Below the pieces are notes generated by a model. It was not told where the DNA came from, did not search any database, and worked only from the letters and a program-made list of their open reading frames with translations. A stretch of 64,000 nucleotides of DNA from Barthelona sp. PCE (Eukaryota > Metamonada: BaSk clade). Shown here in pieces: positions 1 through 6,699 of this stretch. The stretch's first letter is position 1, and every line of letters starts with the position of its first letter. The stretch is from the NCBI GenBank assembly GCA_040285745.1, contig JAUFOR010000005.1, positions 558,001 through 622,000 on the forward strand, given 5' to 3'. The translations under genes and the position numbers were made by a program.

Positions 1-810
1 AAACTATTACAAACATTCTCCAATCCTTCAAAGTTATAGTTCTTTGTGTACTGTGGATCTTTTAAATCTCCTAATACTAAAAGCGCTACTAAATCAAAAC
101 TCTCATTTAAAGCAACATAACTTACATCTTCATTGTTGTTCTTCAACAATTCAGCTAAATAAAAGGATCCGTACTCGCTGTCTTTGACGTCTGTATGGCT
201 CTGTTCTAGATATATCTCCAACAAATCATCGTAATCTTCAATGCGTGCCTGTCTTATTGTGATGGTGGATATCACCTCTTCTTTTGGAAGGATACTGATT
301 TGGAGGTCATCGAATGCGTCGTCGAGGGGTACTTTCTCAAGGTCATTTAATGGTACAGTAGCTTCCGAGAAAAAGTATGGTGTTAAAATGTAATCTAATC
401 GATTCAATGTCTTGAATACCGTCGAGAAAATGAGTTGGTGTGCCTCCTTCTCGAATTCTGGATCAACAAAGATCAATCGAAGAAAAGCTGTGTTATAATA
501 ATTACAAATATCAAAGCCCAATTCGTTTTGAAAATATTCTACCCAATTCAAGCGCTTCGTGCGGAGATGCATTGCCTCGTACTCGAAAAAAGCGAAACCA
601 ATCAAGCGTTCATTGCTATAAACCCCTAAACTCAAAATGCTGGTGTTTCTAAAGGTTAGATTGTTCATGTGCATAGGCTGGATCATACAGTAGATTCACT
701 AGATCAAAGTCTGAGAACTTTCTTTGTAAGAAAAAGCGAACATCAGCTATTAATTCTTCAATGACTGGAATGTCCTCTTTTGTAGTCCTTCTGATTGTCA
801 AACTCCCCAT
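1..810 (-). CDS. CFAP61: CFAP61 homologue, N-terminal part (partial, runs off left edge)
   Basis: Cilia- and flagella-associated protein 61, a component of the calmodulin- and spoke-associated complex at the base of radial spokes in motile axonemes. The ATG at 808-810 opens MGSLTIRRTTKEDIPVIEEL, a GNAT-like start. A 40-nt intron (649-688, GTATGA donor, acceptor CTAACCTTTAG) interrupts it. Splicing restores one frame that stays open to position 1. The spliced product matches the family in order: the first acetyltransferase-like lobe, the FEYEAMHLRTKRLNWVEYF stretch, then ITIRQARIEDYDDLLEIYLE and YGSFYLAELLKNNNEDVS, which correspond to the human VRRARVEDHDDLM and YGEYFLAELIEAQDEEN segments. Only about 256 of the usual 1,200 or so residues lie in the window. 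The gene is divergent from RPL13A, with 203 nt between starts. Assignment rests on recalled family sequence; the intron was deduced from frame continuity. Confidence 0.85.
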
Positions 811-1013
811 TGTGTATGTGAATGTGCGAATAAAATAGGAAAGGAAAGAAGTGAAAGAGGTATTCTTTTGAACAACAGTTTTCACCCCTTAAACGCATAT
901 ATTTATTTATTTCAACAGTGTAATGTACTACTCTGCTTACACAATATCGCATTGGTGACCTAATAAACCTTCCTTCTCATCTTAATATCTTCTTTTACTT
1001 TTATACCCCCAAA
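811..1013. promoter_or_regulatory. Divergent intergenic promoter region, CFAP61 / RPL13A
   Basis: This 203-nt spacer must carry both 5' flanks. The RPL13A side ends in a pyrimidine-rich run (CTTCCTTCTCATCTT, then TCTTTTACTTTTATACCCCC) just before AAAATG. Similar pyrimidine tracts precede several translation genes in the window (RPS2, eIF3a). No TATA box is obvious. The promoter role is inferred from position only. Confidence 0.4.
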
Positions 1014-1618
1014 ATGTTTAAGAACCAAATCGTTGTTGATTGTAAGGGTGCCGTTCTTGGTCGCCTTGCTTCCTACATTGCTAAGGAGCTCCTTAACGGT
1101 CAGAAGGTTGTATGAAATTTTTTTTCTTTACGTAGAGTGCATTTAACATTTAGGTCCTTGTCCGTTGCGAAGAGGCTGTCCAAACTGGCTCTTTTATGCG
1201 TAACAAGTTGAAGTTCCTCAAGTACCTTCGCAAGCACATGAGAACCAACTGTCGTCACGGTTTCTATCATCACCGTTCTCCCTCTGGTATCTTCACTAAG
1301 ACCATTCGCGGTATGGTCCCCCACACCACCAAGCGTGGTGCCGCTGCTATGGGCCGTCTCCAGTGTTTCGAGGGTGTTCCTCCTCAATTCGATGCTGTCA
1401 AGCGTATGGTTGTACCTGATGCTCTCAAGATCACCAGACTTGACCGTACTCACAAGGTTACCGTTCTTAAGCGTCTTTCTTCTGAAGTTGGATGGAAGTA
1501 CGGTGAAATCATCGAGAAGCTCGAGGAGAAGCGCAAGCACCGCTCCGCCGCTCGCTATGCTGTTCGTAAGGCTAACGCCCGCACTCGTCAGACCGCTGAG
1601 CAAGCCATTGATAACTAG
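1014..1618 (+). CDS. RPL13A: 60S ribosomal protein L13a (uL13)
   Basis: Large-subunit ribosomal protein uL13. Exon 1 is 1014-1109 and encodes 32 residues beginning [21 protein letters not shown] 44-nt intron (1110-1153, GTATGA donor, TTTAACATTTAG acceptor) follows, then exon 2 at 1154-1618 with a TAG stop. The spliced product is 186 residues, a little shorter than human (203). Family landmarks are clear: [23 protein letters not shown] at the join, then [19 protein letters not shown]-type and [26 protein letters not shown] segments. Codon use is C-ending-rich compared with the AT-rich genes nearby, as expected for high expression. The start is fixed by homology, since the open frame of exon 2 alone begins inside the intron. 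Confidence 0.97.
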
Positions 1619-1719
1619 ATGTTACATTTTGAGTAAATGGGGTCGATTCTAGACTTACAAATACCGTACTTAGACTATTTCAAGTCTTTAACGTTGTAAA
1701 AACTTGCTTTCAATTACAA

Positions 1720-2910
1720 ATGTCAAATCCACTTTCAGACTTAAATGAGAACGAAGTCTCTCGTTTAATGGAGGCTTTAAATAGCGAGGAGGGGCGAAAT
1801 TTATTCTTAGAATACGCACAAGAGATTTCTGATCCAGCAATGCTAAAACAAAATGAAGATGCCATTCGTCAGTTGGAAAAAGAAGCAGGAATCAAGTTGC
1901 CTAGCCGTCCCAAGGCTTCAGAACCATCTAAAAGTGTTGCATTTGAAATTAAAGAGATGGGTGAATTTAAAATTGGTGATTACACAATATCTGCACCAGT
2001 TGGATATAAAAGTAGACTTCCTGAGTATCTGTGCGTTGTATTTAAGAATGTTGATCTCAGTTCAAATGATTTAGCGACTGGTTTTGAGATAAAAGAAGAT
2101 GAGAAAACTTTGCATTTATTAACTGAAAAATATGATCAAATCGTTAAACTACCATATTTAGTTAATGAGGATCACCCAAAAGCAAAGGCTAAATACAAAC
2201 GTAGTTTAAAACAATTGAGAATTGTATTACCTTTAAGTGAACATCAACCTAGTGAAGAAAAAGCTGTTGAATTTTGGAAAAAAGAAAAAGAAAGAATGGA
2301 AGCTGTTGAAATGGAGGTGCCACATGTTGTGGAAGTTGAAGAAAATGTATCTGATGAAACAAAGAAAGAAGTTATTCAAGTTGTTGAATCCCAACCTATT
2401 TATAAAGAAGAGAAGAAATCTGGACTGCGTTTGCCTTCATTCTTGAAGTCTGGAGCTTCACAGAGTCTTCCGGAGGTTGAAATAGTGGTGCCTAGCACTT
2501 CTGTAACCTCACATAAAGTACAGTTGGTAAAACCAGTCGCTTCTCGCACTGAGGATACTTTAATTTTTACAGTTTTGGTGGATAATTCATTCAAGAACGA
2601 CTATTTCCATGAAATTATTGAAAAAGAAGGAGGAATCACAGATGTTCACTTTTTTTACTTTCTAAATGATAAACCTTTAGCTTTTGGAATTAGATTAGAT
2701 GAAAAGTTAAGTGGGGTCAACAGCACATTCAATGAAGATAACAAAAGACTCACTTTCCAAGTATCGTTTGTGTTAGAACATTTTGAAAGAGAAATTGCTT
2801 ATATAGATGATATTCCATGTCCTTCAATTCAACGAATCATTGACATAATGAAGGATAATCCGACTTTGGATGGTCTGTTTACACTAGAAACACTTTGGGA
2901 TTTGGTATAA
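1720..2910 (+). CDS. Kintoun/DNAAF2-like PIH-family dynein assembly factor
   Basis: A 396-residue protein, probably a cytoplasmic co-chaperone for preassembly of axonemal dyneins. Residues 1-57 (NENEVSRLMEALNSEEG, then EYAQEISDPAM and AIRQLEKEAGIKL) match the helical N-terminus typical of Kintoun. Residues about 72-175 form a CS/p23-like fold ending KLPYLVNEDHPKAKAKYKRS, LKQLRIVLPL, which resembles Kintoun's LPYPVDE and RRQLVVTLP strand. A second beta-rich segment lies at about 285-350 (DTLIFTVLVDNSFKND, RLTFQVSFVLEHF). I do not see the canonical PIH1-N domain between the helix and the CS domain, so this is a reduced or divergent member. The middle (about 180-265) is acidic and low-complexity. 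It could instead be another PIH1D-family protein. It follows RPL13A by 101 nt. Confidence 0.6.
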   Translation: MSNPLSDLNENEVSRLMEALNSEEGRNLFLEYAQEISDPAMLKQNEDAIRQLEKEAGIKLPSRPKASEPSKSVAFEIKEMGEFKIGDYTISAPVGYKSRLPEYLCVVFKNVDLSSNDLATGFEIKEDEKTLHLLTEKYDQIVKLPYLVNEDHPKAKAKYKRSLKQLRIVLPLSEHQPSEEKAVEFWKKEKERMEAVEMEVPHVVEVEENVSDETKKEVIQVVESQPIYKEEKKSGLRLPSFLKSGASQSLPEVEIVVPSTSVTSHKVQLVKPVASRTEDTLIFTVLVDNSFKNDYFHEIIEKEGGITDVHFFYFLNDKPLAFGIRLDEKLSGVNSTFNEDNKRLTFQVSFVLEHFEREIAYIDDIPCPSIQRIIDIMKDNPTLDGLFTLETLWDLV

Positions 2911-3338
2911 AAAAAATAAATAGTTGCACATCCCAGCACAAAACATCATTGTCATGACATATACGCCAGCCTTCAGACTTTAAGACTTTATGCTAGTGGT
3001 AGTTAAACTATAGAGAGAAGCGAAGTGAACCTTCTGAATGTGAGCAGTGTAATATTCTTTTTTTTATTATTTTGTTACGATTTATCCAGCTGCCGATCGC
3101 ATTTCAGCGTGCACCGACCAGAAACCAACCCACGCCAGTCTTGCGTGAAATTTGGGTGAAAAAAAATCATGCTACTGTAACGAAGATGCCCAAATGAATA
3201 AAGTGAGTTTCTCAAGATCTTAGGCACATTTCATCGTGCACCGCTCAACGGCAGGTCCGCTTCACGAGAGTTTGTGACGCTTACATGCGTGAGTGGCCGT
3301 CAAAAGTCACAGTTTGGTATTTATTTCAACTGATGTGC
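2911..3338. other. 428-nt convergent gap with a duplicated 17-nt motif; possible ncRNA
   Basis: No credible reading frame is seen. The stretch between two 3' ends is long for this window, where most convergent pairs are 0-50 nt apart or overlap. It is richer in G+C from about 3090 onward. A near-identical 17-mer occurs at 3100-3116 and 3227-3243 (CATTTCAGCGTGCACCG and CATTTCATCGTGCACCG, one mismatch), spaced 127 nt. ACGGC near 3249 and GCCGT near 3296 could pair. A non-coding RNA is possible but I cannot assign a family. Confidence 0.35.
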
Positions 3339-4037
3339 TTAAACCTTGAAAGCTCTTGAAGTACGACGACCTCTTGCGTTCTCAGACTTTCTTGTGGCAG
3401 TGTAAGGCTTAGCACCTTGACAGGGAGTGCCGAAATGCTTCACAGCCTCACGAGCGTTCTTGGGACCGCGTAAAAGGACGGTATTCTCACCCTTAGGAGC
3501 ACGGAGAGCCAGCTGATCAAAAGTAATGACCTCACCACCTGCAGCTTCAATACGAGCACGGGCAGCCTCGGTAACGCGAAGAGCGCAAAGAGTAAGCTTG
3601 GGAACCTCAACAAGACGAATATCGTCAGTGACGGTACCAACAAGAACGGCGATCTTGTCCTCCTTGTTTCTCATAAACTTGGAAAGCTTACGAATGGAAA
3701 GACAGGGACGGTTGGCCTTGGACATGAAAAGACGCTTAAGTACGGTTCCATTGAAGTTGGCATCAGTACGACGCTCCAAATAACGGTAAAGCTTGACGAG
3801 TGTGCCGAGATAAGGGTTCTCGGAATGAGGAGCGGTTCTAGAAGTGTTTCTAACTCTTCCTCCAGCGCGGAGATCAATACCCTAAATGTTAGAAGCAACA
3901 ATAATAAGCTATTCACATTTTCCAGCACGTTACAATAACAAATCAGTCATTCAACACGTAACGCCAATATCACAGTCAATTTCACTGCTTTAAACCGCTT
4001 TGGAGCCGAAAATGGAATAGTATAGACAACAAACCAT
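3339..4037 (-). CDS. RPL18: 60S ribosomal protein L18 (eL18)
   Basis: Large-subunit ribosomal protein eL18. Exon 2 is 3339-3881 and encodes 180 residues: [80 protein letters not shown], ending [12 protein letters not shown]. All are standard eL18 landmarks. In-frame TAG at 3882-3884 blocks extension, and that TAG lies in a typical local acceptor (TCTAACATTTAG). The initiator is best placed at 4035-4037, where ATG is followed directly by a GTTTGT donor. This gives a one-codon exon and a 153-nt intron (3882-4034), hence 181 residues (human 188). The intron is longer than the 40-45 nt introns elsewhere, and no closer ATG followed by GT exists. The protein identity is secure; the first exon is inferred. 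Confidence 0.92.
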
Positions 4038-4803
4038 TGTAAATAATGTGAAAAATAGAAAAGGAGAAGGAGACGTTCTTTATTATGATTCTGTGTTGAA
4101 GGGCCTGTTCATATCACGAGTTATTGGTATTGGTTACAAAAAATAAGTTAAAAAATGCTTTTATGTTGATGCAAAAATTTTACTTCCACTTCCGGTTAAA
4201 TATTGGTAGCTGCAACCTGCTCAGCCCTAATCTTCCTGTTGTTTGTATGCTCTTCATCAACAGTTCATAATAAGTATACTGCAATGGCGTTTTTTATCAA
4301 TAAGCAGGGTTTCCTTATTCTATACATTTCCAACTACTTGAGGGTTCTTCAAAACCCAAGTGTGCGGTGCTGACCATACGAATTTGTTTACAATCGGTTA
4401 CACAGATATTGTTTGCATTTTTTTTTGTCAATTGTTCGATTTTTGAATCTTTTATTCAGAAATCTGGTTTTATATCCATATTTAACCCATGTTGTTAAGT
4501 ATAAAACCAGAAATGGGCTCACTTACATTTTTTTCAGAACTCTTTTTTGCCCATGTAACTGTGGTATTTAGTTAAACTTTTCCATGACTAAAATTGCCAT
4601 ATAATGTCACTTAACCCTTGTAAATGTGTAAAATAGTAAAAACATTACTAACTATTCTTTTCTCGTCACTACTAACATGCTTTTTATCAATTCTAACACT
4701 AACATACTCTTCCATGTACTAAAAAACTGTGCAATAGTCACATATGTGCAAATAAAGAACAGCAACTCCTAAAGCCTTTTTCCCACCTTACATATCGTTA
4801 AAA
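4038..4803. other. 766-nt divergent spacer RPL18 / NAC beta; no gene seen
   Basis: AT-rich spacer between two highly expressed divergent genes. No coding stretch with plausible composition was found on either strand. It contains a perfect 12-bp inverted repeat (4463-4474 and 4500-4511, TCTGGTTTTATA and its complement) around a 25-nt loop. Promoter elements for both genes must lie here but I cannot point to a specific motif. Confidence 0.4.
4463..4511. repeat. Inverted repeat, 12-bp arms, 25-nt loop
   Basis: TCTGGTTTTATA at 4463-4474 is perfectly complementary to 4500-4511. It is AT-rich and lies mid-spacer, about 290 nt upstream of the NAC beta start. Function is unknown; it could be a protein-binding palindrome or chance. 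Confidence 0.45.
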
Positions 4804-5307
4804 ATGCCCCTAGACAAAGAAAAGTTAGCCCGCATCAGAGCTCAGGCTGGTAAGACCCGCGGTAGAGTCACCAGAACCAGCACCAACAACTCCCCTCAAC
4901 AAAAGGTTCAACAGATTGAGCAAGCTCTTCAGAAGTACCAAATCAACGAGTTGCCCGAGTTCAACAATGTCATTATGCAGAAGAACGATGAGGAAGCCGT
5001 TCGTGTGGAAGCTACCAGTATGTTCTCCACTTCTTTTTTTATTTAAGTTAATTAACTTTTAGTCAAAAAGCTTGGTGCCGCCAATGTGTTCATTGTCGAG
5101 GGCAAGAACAAGGAGAACGTCGCCTTTAGTGAGATTGATAAGTACAACCTCCCTCTCACTCAGCAAGAGCGTAGCAGCGAGCTTCAGAACATGATCCAGG
5201 CTATGGCCAAGATGGCCCCTCAACCTGAGGATGTTGCCGAAGCCAACGAGCTTGAGTCCCCCAGCGTTCAAGAAGTTGAGGATTTTGAGCAGGTTTCTGA
5301 GCAGTAA
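4804..5307 (+). CDS. BTF3: Nascent polypeptide-associated complex subunit beta (BTF3-like)
   Basis: Ribosome-associated NAC beta, which with NAC alpha shields nascent chains at the tunnel exit. Exon 1 is 4804-5017 and exon 2 is 5063-5307, around a 45-nt intron (GTATGT donor, TTAACTTTTAG acceptor). The product is 152 residues. It begins MPLDKEKLARIRAQAGKTRG, equivalent to the NAC beta MNQEKLAKLQAQVRIGGKG start with the basic ribosome-binding patch. The NAC barrel follows (KVQQIEQALQKYQINELPEF, then VEATIKKLGAANVFIVEGKN across the splice), then a helical region and an acidic tail (residues about 130-152). Length matches the family (150-160). It converges on NPL4 with 11 nt between stops. Confidence 0.85.
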
Positions 5308-5318
5308 AAGCAAATAAT

Positions 5319-6539
5319 TTACTGAACTAAGTCACGTAATAAACCAGGGATGTGTCTACAACCAGCCATACTACTTGTGTTAATGGATTCGATACACAAC
5401 TGACTTGTTTCGATTCCCAACACTTCCCCGATCCAATGAAGTAAATGGAAGTCGCTGAATTTCTCTGGGAACCCATAATCATTGCTCAATACTGCACTTA
5501 AGAAATAAGGTGATGGGGTATCTTCATATCTGTAATAAGGTGGGAATTCACAATGAAATTCACTCTCGTGCCTACCTATCTTCAACGGACTAACAAAGAA
5601 TGCAGAAGGACAAACATCCTTCAACTCTCGTTCAACATAAACAGCCTTTATCATTTGACATGTTTCATGACCTTTCTGTTCTTCAAGTGATTTAAAGTAA
5701 CCTGAAGCAAAAACTTCTCTGCATTGTTTGGTGATTGTGTATGCATCAATGACACAATGCGCTAAATTGTCTTCTGAAGGAAATATTTCTGCAATAAAAC
5801 ATCTCTTATCCCTTTTTTCAAAAAACTTCATAAACTTCAATAAGTGATCTGGTTTGACTGCCATTTTCTCATCCACGTTCTTGGAACATAGTAAACCAAT
5901 TGGTTTCCAGCCCAATTTCTTTGCCACTATCAACGGTACTTCCAGGTTACTAATATCCTCAAAATCAAATCCATCCTTCAATTCCAACACTGCTTCGACA
6001 ATTGCCGATGAGTTGGGTGCGAAATATCCTAATAACAGTGCTGTAAAATCAACAGAAAACGCCATTTCAGTCACGTACTGGCCAGTGAAGGGGATCAGCT
6101 TCTTCTCTAACGAAATGCCCTTAACACGGTATTCAGGATCTGCCTTGTCTTCGTGAGCGATGCGGGGGATTAACGCATCTTCTTCATCAAAACATACAGT
6201 GCATTTACCCCACATAGAACGATGGGGACACCAATGTCTGGCGTTCTCGCCTGCTGAAGGTCTGCCGGACTCCAGAGCCTTACACCTAGCCTCAAAATCA
6301 GTCGATATGCGATGATCACGTGACAAAATGGTTGCTCTTATCTCGTCGCCATGGGAAAGGCCTACTCTGGCAAGAGAGGTGGTTCCTGACAGGGAATTCA
6401 GAGCTCTGCGTCTGTAGACCATCGATTTAGGTTCACAGTGAGCCTTTTCAGCACACAAAGATCGAAATTCAGCCCAAGTTGTTGTAGGTTCGCAAGCTAT
6501 TGTGTATCTACCCCTCTGTGTCGTGAGCCTAACTTTCAT
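5319..6539 (-). CDS. NPL4: NPL4 homologue, Cdc48/p97 ubiquitin-substrate adaptor
   Basis: Nuclear protein localisation 4, the Ufd1 partner that recruits ubiquitinated substrates to Cdc48/p97 for ERAD and related extraction. It has 406 residues against about 600 in human. Residues 1-75 form a ubiquitin-like (UBX-like) domain (MKVRLTTQRGRYTIACEP). A zinc-binding segment lies near 102-117 (HWCPHRSMWGKCTVC). The MPN-like NPL4 domain follows, with FTGQYVTEMAFSVDFTALLL, a YFAPNSS segment in place of the family YEPPQ, and KLGWKPIGLL, equivalent to LGLRKVGWIF. It ends with NDYGFPEKFSDFHLLHWI, matching the family ISDFHLLLFL. I see no C-terminal NZF zinc finger (WxCxxC), as in fungal NPL4. The divergence is considerable but the domain order is consistent. 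Confidence 0.8.
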   Translation of the reverse strand: MKVRLTTQRGRYTIACEPTTTWAEFRSLCAEKAHCEPKSMVYRRRALNSLSGTTSLARVGLSHGDEIRATILSRDHRISTDFEARCKALESGRPSAGENARHWCPHRSMWGKCTVCFDEEDALIPRIAHEDKADPEYRVKGISLEKKLIPFTGQYVTEMAFSVDFTALLLGYFAPNSSAIVEAVLELKDGFDFEDISNLEVPLIVAKKLGWKPIGLLCSKNVDEKMAVKPDHLLKFMKFFEKRDKRCFIAEIFPSEDNLAHCVIDAYTITKQCREVFASGYFKSLEEQKGHETCQMIKAVYVERELKDVCPSAFFVSPLKIGRHESEFHCEFPPYYRYEDTPSPYFLSAVLSNDYGFPEKFSDFHLLHWIGEVLGIETSQLCIESINTSSMAGCRHIPGLLRDLVQ

Positions 6540-6699
6540 ATTGTGTTTAAGCTATTGATAAGGTAATAAACTTTTTTCAAGACATTTCTCTTTAAAAATT
6601 TTACAATACGTGATGCAATACCCCACATTCCTCCTGAATCAACCCTGCTGCTCCTCACTTTACTATAACTCAAAGTATACAAAACCTGCTCTTAAATTT

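Noticed and set aside
1100-1603. Long minus-strand reading frame opposite RPL13A
   Set aside because: Shadow of a strongly biased coding sequence; the composition is an antisense artefact and RPL13A is certain. The same holds for frames opposite RPS2, alpha-actinin and eIF3a.
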